64,000 bases of DNA from Corynebacterium gallinarum (GCF_014837045.1 NZ_JACSPR010000004.1:153158-217157), one strand, 5' to 3'. Shown: positions 18,614 through 28,293, counted from the stretch's first letter. The notes: generated by a model from the letters alone, not told the origin. Numbers and translations: made by a program.

Positions 18614-19791
18614 TGGCTTGCCTCGTCCTCGTCCAGCCACACCTCCGGTGGGTAGGCGGGACTGTCGGAGGTGGGAACCAGGACCGCCACCGCTGATTCG
18701 CGGGACATGCCACAGATCTGCAGCAGATCCACGATGATGGACCGTGACTGCGCGAGGATCACCTGCGCGGACAGCACCCGACCCTCCGCGACCTCAATGC
18801 CCACCCGCGCGCCGAGGAGACGCAGCCTGCGGACCAGTTCGGGGATCTCGAGGGCCTCGCTGATCTCCTTGTGTCGTTCGTAGAGATCGGACAGGCTCAG
18901 CGCGATTGCGGCGATCTCCTCGATGATCTCGATCTGTTCCTCGCTGACCTCATCGCCGTCCTGGGTGAGCACCAGGGCGCGACGGGCGAGCACCCGGCTG
19001 TTGCGGATGGCGTTGTCCACCGGGGAGAGGATCCTCATGAGGGATCTGATGCGTCCCCGGTTGTTCCACAACAGTGGTGAGATGTTGGTCTGTTCCTGAC
19101 CCGATGAGGCGGCTGTTTTCAGTTTGTCCACATCGGTCTGGGACGCCCGGATGGCCCCCAGGGCTGCGTCGAGGGCGCGGGAGTCTTTTCGTCGTAAAGC
19201 ATCGGCGACGTCGTCGAGCACGCTGGAGACGATGCCCAGCACATTGGACACCTGCTGCCGGCCGGCGCGCAGCGGCGAGGAGGGCAGCAGGGCGATAACG
19301 AGGATGCCCGCCACACCACCGACCAGGGCATCGATGACACGGTCCAGGCCACCACCGTCGCCGGGGGGCAGGATCGTGGCGATGAGGATGCCACCGATCG
19401 CCATCTGGTTACTCACCAACCCCGATTTGGACACGAACGAGGCCAGGGTCAGCGCACCGAGCACCACCACGAACATCTGCCAGTAGCCCGACCCGATCTG
19501 GACGATCACTAGATCACCCAGACCCACGCCGAGCGCACACCCCAAGGTCAGTTCCACCGCCCGTTTGACCCGGTCACCGCCGGTGAGACCGAGGATGATC
19601 ACACACGCCATCGGCGCGAAGAACGGCCGGGGGTGCTCCAGAACGGCAGAGGCGAACCAGAACGCCAGCCCCGCACCGATCGTTGACTGCAGGATGAACA
19701 TGCCACGGGATCTCACACGGATGATCCGGTTGCGCAGCGAGGTGTCGATCTCATGGAGTCGGGCGATCGTGCCCAGCTTCTTCTTGGCCAT
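18610..19791 (-). CDS. FUSC-family / aromatic-acid-exporter-like membrane protein
   Basis: A 393-residue protein with about six membrane segments in residues 30-180 (for example GMFILQSTIGAGLAFWFASA, FFAPMACVIILGLTGGDR, AVELTLGCALGVGLGDLVIV and VIDALVGGVAGILVIALLP), then a long helical cytoplasmic domain. This layout and the VKRAVELTLGCALGVGLG motif are those of FUSC/ArAE efflux-type proteins. ATG 19791 (MAKKKLG) is preferred over the upstream in-frame start at 19836, which would run into the fda terminator. The substrate is unknown. Confidence 0.82.
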   Translation of the reverse strand: MAKKKLGTIARLHEIDTSLRNRIIRVRSRGMFILQSTIGAGLAFWFASAVLEHPRPFFAPMACVIILGLTGGDRVKRAVELTLGCALGVGLGDLVIVQIGSGYWQMFVVVLGALTLASFVSKSGLVSNQMAIGGILIATILPPGDGGGLDRVIDALVGGVAGILVIALLPSSPLRAGRQQVSNVLGIVSSVLDDVADALRRKDSRALDAALGAIRASQTDVDKLKTAASSGQEQTNISPLLWNNRGRIRSLMRILSPVDNAIRNSRVLARRALVLTQDGDEVSEEQIEIIEEIAAIALSLSDLYERHKEISEALEIPELVRRLRLLGARVGIEVAEGRVLSAQVILAQSRSIIVDLLQICGMSRESAVAVLVPTSDSPAYPPEVWLDEDEASH

Positions 19792-19832
19792 GGCACCAAC
19801 ACTAGTGTCGGTGCCAGCCCCAGAGAGCACAA

Positions 19833-19871
19833 ACACCCGGTGGCCTGGAGGGTATCCAGGACGCCGGGTGT
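19833..19871 (-). terminator. Terminator of fda
   Basis: ACACCCGG / CCGGGTGT outer arms with an inner TCCAGG-type stem (CCTGGA-GGGTA-TCCAGG), 33 bp beyond the fda stop. Confidence 0.75.
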
Positions 19872-19904
19872 CTGAGGTGTACGCGGGGTGTATGCCGGGT
19901 GGGA

Positions 19905-20939
19905 CTACTTGGCGGTGGTCTTGCCCACGGAGTTGAGGTCCTGGCAGGACTCGATGACGCGCTCGGACATGGACTGCTCTGCCTTCTTCAGGTAGGAGCG
20001 TGGGTCGTAGGCCTTCTTGTTTCCGACCTCACCGTCGATCTTGAGCACACCGTCGTAGTTCTCGAACATGTGGGATGCGATCGGACGGGTGAAGGCGTAC
20101 TGGGTGTCGGTGTCCACGTTCATCTTGATGACACCGTAACGCAGGGCCTCCTCGATCTTCTCCTTCTCGGAGCCGGAGCCACCGTGGAAGACGAAGTCGA
20201 ACGGCAGGGCGTCATCGGACAGGCCGAGCTTCTTGCGGGCGACCTGCTGGCCCTCGAGGAGGATCTCCGGACGCAGCTTCACGTTGCCCGGCTTGTACAC
20301 GCCGTGGACGTTGCCGAAGGTGGCGGCCAGCAGGTAACGGCCGTGCTCACCGGTGCCGATGGCGTCGATGGTCTTCTCGAAGTCCTCAGGGGTGGTGTAG
20401 AGGTTTGCGCCGGCCTTGGCCTCAACGCCGTCCTCCTCGCCACCGACGACACCGATCTCGATCTCGAGGATGATGTGGGCTGCCTTGGACTTGGCCAGCA
20501 GCTCCTGCGCGATGGAGAGGTTCTCATCGATCGGGACTGCGGAACCATCCCACATGTGGGACTGGAAGAGGGGCAGCTCGCCGCGGTCGACGCGCTCCTG
20601 GGAGATGGCCAGCAGTGGTCGGACGTACTCGTCGAGGACCTCCTTCTGGCAGTGGTCGGTGTGCAGGGCCACGTTAATGCCGTAGCTCTTGGCAGCCTCG
20701 TGGGCGAAGGCGGCCAGTGCGACAGCACCCTTGACCTTGTTCTTCACAGCCAGGCCGGAACCGAACTCAGCACCACCGGTGGAGAACTGGATGATGCCGT
20801 CGGACTCCGCCTCAGCGAAGCCCTTCAGCGCAGCGTTAATGGTTTCCGAGGACGTGCAGTTGATCGCAGGGAAGGCGAAGCCGCCCTCCTTGGCGCGATC
20901 GAGCATCTCGTTGTAGACCTCGGGAGTTGCGATTGGCAT
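19905..20939 (-). CDS. fda: Fructose-bisphosphate aldolase, class II
   Basis: A 344-residue zinc-dependent aldolase of glycolysis and gluconeogenesis that cleaves fructose 1,6-bisphosphate. Class II landmarks are present: NVALHTDHCQKE (catalytic Asp and Zn-ligand His), LEIEIGVVGGEEDG, FGNVHGVYKPGNVKL, FHGGSGSEKEKIEEALRYGVIKMNVDTDTQYAF. ATG 20939 has GGAGGAG upstream. It stands as a single gene with a terminator after it. Confidence 0.98.
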   Translation of the reverse strand: MPIATPEVYNEMLDRAKEGGFAFPAINCTSSETINAALKGFAEAESDGIIQFSTGGAEFGSGLAVKNKVKGAVALAAFAHEAAKSYGINVALHTDHCQKEVLDEYVRPLLAISQERVDRGELPLFQSHMWDGSAVPIDENLSIAQELLAKSKAAHIILEIEIGVVGGEEDGVEAKAGANLYTTPEDFEKTIDAIGTGEHGRYLLAATFGNVHGVYKPGNVKLRPEILLEGQQVARKKLGLSDDALPFDFVFHGGSGSEKEKIEEALRYGVIKMNVDTDTQYAFTRPIASHMFENYDGVLKIDGEVGNKKAYDPRSYLKKAEQSMSERVIESCQDLNSVGKTTAK

Positions 20940-21231
20940 AGAAAGTCTCCTCCATAAGCTGACTGTCTGTTTCAGACATGGTCATTTCAGAATCGATGTG
21001 GCCCGGGATCCCCAGGCACCTGTGTGCACACCGCTGGACCACGGCGAGAATGTCCGGTTGTATCCGTCCGGACATCGCATGTGGTCTCAGCGACTGCCTG
21101 CCCCCAATTATGCCTGTCTCACGGGGTTTTTGCGCTGTGATCAGGGACTCCACCTGCAATGTCACCAAAATCCCAGCTCATATTAGATGTTCGCAGTGCA
21201 AACGGGGGGTGGTCCGGCCGTCAAGCGGCCC

Positions 21232-22449
21232 TCAGACAGCCCTGCCCGTGAATTCGGTGCGCTCACCGGCCATGAACTCCGCCACCTTCGCGGCGGCCTC
21301 CATAAGCATCCAACCGGACAATTGCACCGAGAGATCACGCTCATCCACCCGGACCACGCTGACGATCTCGTTGATCCCGGAGGACCCGATGCCGTAGTTC
21401 TGCGGCAACCGGGCATCGCTGGTCCAGTCGGTGGCGAACACCGGCAGGCCGTCAACCTCCAGGCGGTGGTTCCACACGCTCTCCGCGGATTCCAACACGA
21501 GACGGGCGGCCTTCTTCCGGGTCCGCCGGTTGGCATCCGAGTCATCGGGCAGCCGGACCGCCACCTGCGCCAGATAGCGCACCAGGATCCCCTTGAACAA
21601 CCCACCGTCACCGTCACCGGTGTCCCAGTCGATGACACCGTGGGGGGTGGCCATGTGCCGGGAGATCGCATCCACCAGCGCACGGATGTGGATGATGTAG
21701 CGCATATATTCCTCGGCCTTTTCGGCCTCCCGCCAGGTCTCCACCTCCGTGGAGGACACCTCATGGCGTTCCCGCAGCTTCAGGGCGATCTCAAGACAGG
21801 CACCCAGGGCCACCCCCTGGCAGTAGGGGTGGATATTGCGGACCAGTTCGGGACCGTGCATGCGCATGCGCAGGCCGTCCATGACCAGGCCATCGACATC
21901 GATGAGGTTGTCGAAGATCCAGTCGGTGATCTGCATCGCCTGCTCCAGGCGGTCGGTGCGGGCCATCATGATCGCGGCCGGCCCGTTGGAGGGCACGTTG
22001 TAGAAGGTCTCCCCCGTCCGCCACGGCAGCACCCCGGTGAGGGAATCGATACCCGCGACGAGGTTGTCCTCCAGTGGTGTGAGCGCCTTGGGCGCACGGA
22101 TCTTGCGCACCTTGCCCGCGCGACCCATCGCCAGTGCCAACCAGGCCTTGTCGTCGTAGTACTTGTTGGTGGTCAGCTTGCCCAGATTGCGCGTGGCGAT
22201 ACCCCGCATGGTGTAGCGGATGCGGTCCCGGCGCGCCTTGGTGGTGCGTCGCCGGGCGGCATCGATCAGGCAGTCAAGGTAATGGGCCTGCCACCAGTAG
22301 TGCCAGTGGACAAAGAGTTTTTCCTTGGTGTTGGCGGGCCAGGCCACATAGGCCAGGTTGGTTCTGGGCATGCCCCAGACGCGAGCGGCGTGGCGCTCGT
22401 TGATGGCTGACTCCGCGAGGTCGGCCCGGTGGACCCATTTGTCTAACAC
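21232..22449 (-). CDS. GH76-like (six-hairpin) glycosidase-related protein
   Basis: A 405-residue protein resembling bacterial alpha-1,6-mannanase-type family 76 proteins: WHYWWQAHYLDCLIDAARR, TNKYYDDKAWLALAMGRA with the paired-Asp motif (DD), and later YNVPSNGPAAIMMAR and HPYCQGVALGACLEIALKL. No signal peptide is present, so it would act in the cytoplasm, unlike most mannanases. A homologue lies next to the aldolase gene in mycobacteria. It starts at GTG 22449 (MLDKWVH). The GH76 assignment is by motif recognition; activity is unproven. Confidence 0.8.
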   Translation of the reverse strand: MLDKWVHRADLAESAINERHAARVWGMPRTNLAYVAWPANTKEKLFVHWHYWWQAHYLDCLIDAARRRTTKARRDRIRYTMRGIATRNLGKLTTNKYYDDKAWLALAMGRAGKVRKIRAPKALTPLEDNLVAGIDSLTGVLPWRTGETFYNVPSNGPAAIMMARTDRLEQAMQITDWIFDNLIDVDGLVMDGLRMRMHGPELVRNIHPYCQGVALGACLEIALKLRERHEVSSTEVETWREAEKAEEYMRYIIHIRALVDAISRHMATPHGVIDWDTGDGDGGLFKGILVRYLAQVAVRLPDDSDANRRTRKKAARLVLESAESVWNHRLEVDGLPVFATDWTSDARLPQNYGIGSSGINEIVSVVRVDERDLSVQLSGWMLMEAAAKVAEFMAGERTEFTGRAV

Positions 22450-22549
22450 TTAATAGTTCTTACTCCGATGGTAATGCTGCTGGTGAAGCTCACACCATGA
22501 AGTATAACGAAATCCTAACGGAGTGGGATGGAAAAATTTAACACCGGCT

Positions 22550-23242
22550 CTACCAGGAGTTTTCCAGATCAGCATGTTGGCGGATCCAGGTGTGCATGGC
22601 GATACCGGCGGCCACCCCGGCATTAATCGACCGGGTGGATCCGAACTGCGCTATGGAACAGGTCATCAGAGCTCCCGCGCGGGCCTCATCCGTGACACCC
22701 GGCCCCTCCTGCCCGAACAGCAGCAGACACCGCTCGGGCAGCTGCGCGGTTTCCAGGGGCACGGATCCGGGGGTGTTGTCGATGGCCATCACCGTCAGAT
22801 CATTGCGCAGCGCCCAGACCAGCAGCGAGTGCACATCGGGGTGATGTTCTAGGTGCTGGTAGCGGTCGGTGACCATGGCACCCCGGCGGTTCCACCGGCG
22901 TCGCCCCACAATGTGGACAGTGTCCACGGCAAAGGCGTTGGCCGTGCGCACGACCGTGCCGATGTTGGCATCGTTCTCAAAGTTCTCGATCGCCACATGC
23001 AGGGAGTGGCGCCGGGTGTCGATATCGGCGACGATGGCCTCGCGGGTCCAGTAACGATAGGCGTCAACCACATTGCGGCGATCACCGTTGGCCAGCAGAT
23101 CCGGGTCGTAGTGCTCCTCGGTGGGCAGCGGCACCCCGGGGTACTCCTCCACCCAGGGGAGCTTGCCGACGCGCGACTCACCCCACTCGGTGGGCCCCGG
23201 CCCCTGCTCGGCGGTGTCCGGGTTATCCGAGGTCAAGGTCAT
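22550..23242 (-). CDS. SpoU/TrmH-family RNA 2'-O-methyltransferase
   Basis: A 230-residue SPOUT methyltransferase. The three signature blocks are visible: VAIENFENDANIGTVVRTANAF, LLLFGQEGPGVTDEA and CSIAQFGSTRSINAGVAAGIAMH, which form the knotted SAM-binding site. It acts on rRNA or tRNA ribose; the site cannot be told. The start at ATG 23242 overlaps the pyrE stop by 20 bp, so translation is probably coupled. An upstream in-frame extension to 23353 lies within pyrE and is rejected. Confidence 0.92.
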   Translation of the reverse strand: MTLTSDNPDTAEQGPGPTEWGESRVGKLPWVEEYPGVPLPTEEHYDPDLLANGDRRNVVDAYRYWTREAIVADIDTRRHSLHVAIENFENDANIGTVVRTANAFAVDTVHIVGRRRWNRRGAMVTDRYQHLEHHPDVHSLLVWALRNDLTVMAIDNTPGSVPLETAQLPERCLLLFGQEGPGVTDEARAGALMTCSIAQFGSTRSINAGVAAGIAMHTWIRQHADLENSW

Positions 23243-23777
23243 CCAGTCCAAGCAGGTAACGGTAGGGCAGGCCCTCGGCGGCGATGACCTGGTCAGCACC
23301 GGTGGCACGGTCGACGACGGTGGCCACACCGACCACCTCGGCGCCGGCCTCACGCAGGGCGGCGACCGCGGTCAGCGGGGAATTGCCGGTGGTGGTGGTG
23401 TCCTCCACCACGAGGACCTTCTTGCCCACGATGTCCGGGCCCTCGATGCGACGCTGCATGCCGTGCTTCTTGGCTTCCTTGCGCACCACGAAGGCGTGGA
23501 TGTCGCGGCCGTCGGCGTGCATGATGGCGGTGGCCACGGGATCGGCGCCGAGGGTCAGGCCGCCGACGGCCTCGTAGTCCCAGTCGGAGGTGGCGTCACG
23601 CAGCAACCGGCCGATGAGGCGGGAGGCCTTCGCGTGCAGCGTGGCGCGACGGACATCGATGTAGTAGTCGGCCTTCTGACCGGAGGAGAGAATGACCTCC
23701 CCGTGGACCACGGCGAGTTCCCTGATGAGTTCCGCGAGTTCGGCCTTGAGCCCGGCGTCGATTTGAGGTGCAGACAT
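23223..23777 (-). CDS. pyrE: Orotate phosphoribosyltransferase
   Basis: A 184-residue enzyme forming OMP from orotate and PRPP in pyrimidine synthesis. KADYYIDVRRATLHAKA is the orotate side, FVVRKEAKKHGMQRRIEGP carries the catalytic lysines, and KVLVVEDTTTTGNSPLTAV is the PRPP-binding motif. Start ATG 23777 is preceded by GGGAAAGGGACC. It is followed, with overlap, by the SpoU-type methyltransferase. Confidence 0.97.
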   Translation of the reverse strand: MSAPQIDAGLKAELAELIRELAVVHGEVILSSGQKADYYIDVRRATLHAKASRLIGRLLRDATSDWDYEAVGGLTLGADPVATAIMHADGRDIHAFVVRKEAKKHGMQRRIEGPDIVGKKVLVVEDTTTTGNSPLTAVAALREAGAEVVGVATVVDRATGADQVIAAEGLPYRYLLGLDDLDLG

Positions 23778-23857
23778 GAGGTGTCGGTCCCTTTCCCTGA
23801 AGGTGATGAGGCATGAGGAAGTTGTTGCCTTCAAGCATAGAACCCGGGGTGGACATC

Positions 23858-25150
23858 CTATGCGTCGCGGTCCTGATCCCGGTCGGTGTCCCCGAAGATG
23901 CTGGACCCGCCGCTGAGGTCCCGGAGCACGCGGGTGCCGTTGTACTGCTGCGGGTCCGGGGTGGGATGCCCGTTGGGGTGGCCATCGGCGATGGAGTCCA
24001 CATTGTCGCCGCCGAGTGCGCGGGGCTCAACCACCCCACGGCTTTCCTGCACGCCCCTGACCGGCATCTGCAGTGGTTCCTCGGGCCGGATCACCAGGGG
24101 TTGGGCCAGGTCCACCTCATCTGCTGCCGGTTCCGGTGCGGGTGCATCCGGTGCCGGGGGTTTCGTCCGGGTCGGTTCGATCAGGGCCAGGTTCACAGCC
24201 TGATCCTCCGAGCGCGGTGGGAGGGTGAAGGAGGCGTCGGTGAGCAGGGCGAGGGGCCGGAGCATGTTCTCCCAGTCCTCCGCGGTGCTGCCCCTGACCG
24301 TTTCTGCCAGCACCCAGTCCGATTCGAACCACACGGCGCTGACCGCCTCGGGCATGGCCTCGAACGCCACCCGGACACGTTCATCCACGAAGCGCTGGGC
24401 GACGGTGGCCATGTTGGACAGCAGGGTGAACCCCGCGAAGGAATCCACCTCCACCAGGTCATCGGATTCATTGCGTTCCGGATCGGTGATCAGGGTGCTG
24501 CGCCGGGCGTCGATGACCACCTCGGAGGTGCGTCCGCGTCGCATTGCCATCACCGGCACACCCGCGAGGTCCACCAGGTGGGTTTCATATCCCTCGGCCA
24601 TGCCGCTGGCCACGTCGCGGGCGACCGCACCGGTGGAGGCCGCGCCCCGGGACCACTCGTCGGTGAGGAAGGCATCCTCCCGGATGAAATCGAAACCGTG
24701 GCGTGAGGCCCACTGTTTGCGTTCCCGGCGCTGTCCCCCGGGTAGGGACTGCAGAAACGACTGCTTCTCGACGCCCGACCGTTCCTCCTCCCGCACCGGG
24801 ACCGGTTCGGGTTCCGGCTCCGGTTCGGGCTCGGGCTCGGGTTCCGGATCGCTGATCTCCAGCTCGTCCTCGGTCACCTCGGGCACGGCCGCCAGACCGG
24901 CCTCGACCTCCACGTCGAGGTCACGGCTGTCATCGTCGTAGTGGACACCGGCCTTGTCCGGGACCGGTTCCGGTTCGGGAACCTCTGGTGTGGGGTCTTC
25001 CTCCGGGGACGGTTCCGACTCCTGGGGGGTGGGGGACGCTGGTGGGGTGGGGGCGTCGTCACGCGTCTTCTTCGACCGTGAATCCACGGTCCACAGAGCG
25101 ATTCCGGCCGCCAGGATCACAGCGGCGATGAGCAGCACCAGAGTTTCCAT
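23858..25150 (-). CDS. Membrane-anchored hypothetical protein with acidic Pro/Glu stalk
   Basis: A 430-residue protein with one N-terminal membrane anchor (METLVLLIAAVILAAGIALW). A disordered Pro/Glu/Asp region of about 100 residues includes seven consecutive EP dipeptides. A globular domain (about residues 135-320) starts at KQWASRHGFDFIREDAFLTDEW, and the tail is rich in Asp and Gln. N-in topology without a cleavage site would put the domain in the cytoplasm. Function is unknown to me. GTG 25153 immediately precedes the ATG and is an alternative start. It is upstream of pyrE on the same strand. Confidence 0.8.
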   Translation of the reverse strand: METLVLLIAAVILAAGIALWTVDSRSKKTRDDAPTPPASPTPQESEPSPEEDPTPEVPEPEPVPDKAGVHYDDDSRDLDVEVEAGLAAVPEVTEDELEISDPEPEPEPEPEPEPEPVPVREEERSGVEKQSFLQSLPGGQRRERKQWASRHGFDFIREDAFLTDEWSRGAASTGAVARDVASGMAEGYETHLVDLAGVPVMAMRRGRTSEVVIDARRSTLITDPERNESDDLVEVDSFAGFTLLSNMATVAQRFVDERVRVAFEAMPEAVSAVWFESDWVLAETVRGSTAEDWENMLRPLALLTDASFTLPPRSEDQAVNLALIEPTRTKPPAPDAPAPEPAADEVDLAQPLVIRPEEPLQMPVRGVQESRGVVEPRALGGDNVDSIADGHPNGHPTPDPQQYNGTRVLRDLSGGSSIFGDTDRDQDRDA

Positions 25151-25183
25151 CACAACTCACACCTTACTGGCAGCTCCCGGGTT

Positions 25184-26014
25184 CTACGCTGAACGCTCCA
25201 CAGGGTTCTTCGGATTGGCGCTCCACTGGGACCACCCTCCGACATAATGCGCGGCACCGGGGAGACCTGCGTGCTCCATCGCCGCGAGCACCTGGGCGGA
25301 ATGGTTGCCGGAACCGGAGTAGACGATGGCGCCCTCCCCGCCGGTCACTCCGACCGCTGCGAAAACCTCCCGCATCTGCTCCGGTGTTTTGAAGGTGAAG
25401 TCCTCGTTAAGCAGGCTGCGGGCCGGGACGTTGACCGCACCCGGGATGTGGCCGGCCTTGAGGTCCAGCAGCTCACGGCGGCCGGCGAAACGGTCGGGGT
25501 CACGGGCGTCGATAAGCAGGCCGGTGTGCGCCTTGACCTCGTCGATGGTGGCCGTGGGCATCTGCCCCGGGTTGGGGCGGATATTGCAGAAGTGCGGGAA
25601 ATTTCCCGGGCCGCCGGCATGACCGAGGTTCTGGTCCTCCCACCGGCGGAAACCACCGTCGAGGATCCGCACATTGGGCACACCGGCCCAGCGCAGGATC
25701 CACCATGCCCTGGACGCGTACAGGCCACGCCCCTGGTCATAGACCACCACCTCACGGTCGGTGTTCAGGCCCCAGCGCCGGAATGCGCGGGCCAGCAGCG
25801 GCAGGGTGGGCAGCGGGTTGCGGCCATCGGTGGAACTGGGGATTCCCGACAGCTCCAGCGCTGGGTCACAGAACAGGGAGGTCGGGATGTGCTCGGAACG
25901 GAACAGGGTGAGTCCGGCACCTTCAATGGGTGCCCAGAAGGCGGCGAGAACGGTGGTTTTGTCACCGGAGCGGATCGATTCAGCTAATTCGGATGGGGAA
26001 ATCGACACTGTCAT
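25184..26014 (-). CDS. Rhodanese-like sulfurtransferase with Ser at the catalytic Cys position
   Basis: A 276-residue two-domain rhodanese-type protein (thiosulfate / mercaptopyruvate sulfurtransferase family). The N-terminal inactive domain contains VVVYDQGRGLYASRAWWILRWAG. The C-terminal domain has LLIDARDPDRFAGR and AGHIPGAVNVPA. In the active-site loop, where the family has C-G-S-G-V-T, this protein reads Y-S-G-S-G-N-H-S, so the sulfur-accepting cysteine is replaced by serine. Start ATG 26014 (MTVSISPSE); the frame is open to 26092 but the extra residues are low-complexity. It may have lost activity or act in another chemistry. Confidence 0.85.
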   Translation of the reverse strand: MTVSISPSELAESIRSGDKTTVLAAFWAPIEGAGLTLFRSEHIPTSLFCDPALELSGIPSSTDGRNPLPTLPLLARAFRRWGLNTDREVVVYDQGRGLYASRAWWILRWAGVPNVRILDGGFRRWEDQNLGHAGGPGNFPHFCNIRPNPGQMPTATIDEVKAHTGLLIDARDPDRFAGRRELLDLKAGHIPGAVNVPARSLLNEDFTFKTPEQMREVFAAVGVTGGEGAIVYSGSGNHSAQVLAAMEHAGLPGAAHYVGGWSQWSANPKNPVERSA

Positions 26015-26079
26015 GCCACCGAGCCTAGGCGTTGGCGGGGGTTGGTGCAGAGGCAGACGCGGTCGGGCCCGCGGGTAGC

Positions 26080-26799
26080 TCAGCTGCGCCATCCGCTGGT
26101 GAGAAACTCCGCCTCCTCATACATGCCGAGGCTGTGGAGATCGATCACCAGCTGGACCGGCGCGACGAAGTTGAGCGGCCCCTGGGTGTAATGGCCCGCC
26201 AGCTCAGTGGCCCCGGCGGGCACGAGGATGACATCCGCGGCGGCCGGCTCCGCCACCGGGGTACCGAAATCGAATGCGGTGTCCCCGCCCTCGTGCCACA
26301 CCACGGTCGGTCCCTCCACCACCCGCCCCATGATGACGGTGGCGGTGGCGGCACCGGACAACGCCCAGCGGGTGTCCTGCACGGCGAAGAGATCAGGCAG
26401 CGCGGCAAGGTCACCGGGGTCGGTGGCGACGAACCTCGCACCGGGACGCCGGGTGATGCCCTGCACGATCCCGGCCTCGGCGACCAGGGTGAGCGGATCG
26501 GTGATATTCCAGCGTTCAAACCTGTCCAACCAGGCGACGATGCCGCTGTCCTCGGGATTCTCCGGCACGGAATCATCGATGAGGGTGCGCGCCGCGGCGG
26601 CCGCGAAGGGATCGGAGGCGGGCCCGGCGGTCACGGTGACATCCAACCCCAGTGCCAGGGCCACCTCCCGGAGAGTCGACAGGGTGGGTTCACTGGTACC
26701 GTCCTTGACCCGCTTCAGGGTGGAACGGGACACCCCGGATCGCCTGGATACCCGGGTCGGTTGCTCACCGGCGAGCGTGATCAGTTCGTCGATAGTCAC
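26080..26799 (-). CDS. HTH-domain protein, possible AbiEi-like regulator
   Basis: A 239-residue protein. Residues 1-55 form an XRE/HTH-like unit (TIDELITLAGEQPTRVSRRSGVSRSTLKRVKDG). The rest (residues 70-239) ends FVAPVQLVIDLHSLGMYEEAEFL, reminiscent of the C-terminal region of AbiEi-type antitoxins and related actinobacterial regulators. No AbiEii-like toxin gene is next to it, so a toxin-antitoxin pair is not supported here. It is divergent from the MFS gene, which it may regulate. Confidence 0.7.
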   Translation of the reverse strand: MTIDELITLAGEQPTRVSRRSGVSRSTLKRVKDGTSEPTLSTLREVALALGLDVTVTAGPASDPFAAAAARTLIDDSVPENPEDSGIVAWLDRFERWNITDPLTLVAEAGIVQGITRRPGARFVATDPGDLAALPDLFAVQDTRWALSGAATATVIMGRVVEGPTVVWHEGGDTAFDFGTPVAEPAAADVILVPAGATELAGHYTQGPLNFVAPVQLVIDLHSLGMYEEAEFLTSGWRS

Positions 26800-26880
26800 G
26801 GATTTCCATGCTAGTCCGCGCCTTTTCCACCCCGGTCACGGGGCCTTCCCGGCTGCTTTACCCCGGCGTAGGATGACGCT

Positions 26881-28293
26881 ATGCAACACTTCCACAAGGT
26901 TCTGGTCAACACCCTGATCTTCAATGTGGTGACCGGATTTCTCGCCTATTCCCTGTTGTTCTGGGTGTACCTGGAAACCCGGAATGTGGCGTTGGCCGGC
27001 ATCCTCAACGCCGGTTATATGGGCGCGCTCGCCGTGACCTCGATCTTCTTCGGCAGCATTGTGGACCACAACCGCAAGAAGACCGTCATGATGGCCTCCT
27101 CGTGCCTGACCCTGGTCTTCTTCGCCCTCGCCGGTGTGGTGTGGGTGGTATGGATGGACACCGCCGCCATCAGCCTGGATTCACCCGCGCTGTGGGTGTT
27201 CAGCATCCTGATCCTCATCGGATCCATCGTGGAGCATCTGCGCAATATCGCCCTGTCCACCGTGGTCACCCTCCTGGTGTCGGAGGATCGGCGCGACAAG
27301 GCCAACGGCCTGGTCGGGGTGGTGCATGGCATGTCCTTCCTGGTCACCTCGATGATGGCGGGCATGGCGATCGGATTCTTCGGGATGGAGACCACCCTGT
27401 GGGTATGTCTGGTGCTGACGCTGCTGGCGGTGCTACATCTGATCACGGTGGAGATCCCAGAGCCGGAGATCGTGACGCAGCACGCTGATGCGACGGTTCC
27501 CATGGCACCCGCGCCGAGTGCCGACGGGGAGGTGTTCACCCCGACCCCGGTCCCGTCCGATCTACACACGGTGTCGCAGGGGCTGGACATCCGGGGTTCC
27601 CTGGCCATCATCAGGGGCGTGCCCGGACTGCTTGCGCTGATCCTGTTCACCTGCTTCAACAACCTGGTCGGTGGTGTCTACACCGCCCTCATGGACCCCT
27701 ACGGCCTGGAGTTGTTCTCCCCACAGCTGTGGGGTGTGATGCTGGGTCTGACCGGCCTGGGGTTCATCATCGGTGGCATGGTCATCGCCCGGGTGGGCCT
27801 GGGATCCAATCCCGTACGCACCCTGTTACTGGTCAACGTCGGCATCGCCATCATCGGCATCGTCTTCACCATCCGGGAATGGGGATGGTTGTTCGTGGCC
27901 GGCATTTTTGTCTTCATGCTCATCACCCCGGCCGCCGAGGCCACCGAACAGACCATCCTCCAACGGGTGGTGCCGTTCCGGCAGCAGGGCCGCGTCTTCG
28001 GCCTGGCCATGGCCGTGGAGATGGGCGCCAATCCCCTGTCGGCGGTGATCGTCGCGGTGGTGGCCCAGGCCTACCTCATCCCCTGGATGGACGGCCCCGG
28101 CGCGGACAGCGCCCTCGGCGTGCTGCTCGGTGACGGGACCGCGCGTGGCATGGCCCTGATGTTTATGCTCTCCGGGGTGATCACCCTGATCGTGGTGCTG
28201 CTGGCCTTCGCTTCCCGACCGTACCGTCAGCTCAGTAGATATTACGCTCTGAGCAGCCAGGACATCGCGGGGCAGGCCACCACCGCTCAGTGA
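26881..28293 (+). CDS. Major facilitator superfamily transporter
   Basis: A 470-residue protein with about 12 hydrophobic segments and the MFS loop 2-3 motif (GSIVDHNRKKTVM). The central cytoplasmic loop (about residues 195-240) is acidic and proline-rich. The second half contains GGMVIARVGLGSNPVRTLLL and TPAAEATEQTILQRVVPFRQQGRVFGLAMAVEMGANPLS, typical of multidrug/macrolide-type MFS exporters. The substrate is not evident. It overlaps the convergent Rho_N-type gene by 7 bp. Confidence 0.9.
   Translation: MQHFHKVLVNTLIFNVVTGFLAYSLLFWVYLETRNVALAGILNAGYMGALAVTSIFFGSIVDHNRKKTVMMASSCLTLVFFALAGVVWVVWMDTAAISLDSPALWVFSILILIGSIVEHLRNIALSTVVTLLVSEDRRDKANGLVGVVHGMSFLVTSMMAGMAIGFFGMETTLWVCLVLTLLAVLHLITVEIPEPEIVTQHADATVPMAPAPSADGEVFTPTPVPSDLHTVSQGLDIRGSLAIIRGVPGLLALILFTCFNNLVGGVYTALMDPYGLELFSPQLWGVMLGLTGLGFIIGGMVIARVGLGSNPVRTLLLVNVGIAIIGIVFTIREWGWLFVAGIFVFMLITPAAEATEQTILQRVVPFRQQGRVFGLAMAVEMGANPLSAVIVAVVAQAYLIPWMDGPGADSALGVLLGDGTARGMALMFMLSGVITLIVVLLAFASRPYRQLSRYYALSSQDIAGQATTAQ

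Noticed and set aside
26080..26799. Toxin-antitoxin system
   Set aside because: The HTH protein has an AbiEi-like tail, but the neighbours are an MFS transporter and a rhodanese-like gene; no nucleotidyltransferase toxin is present.
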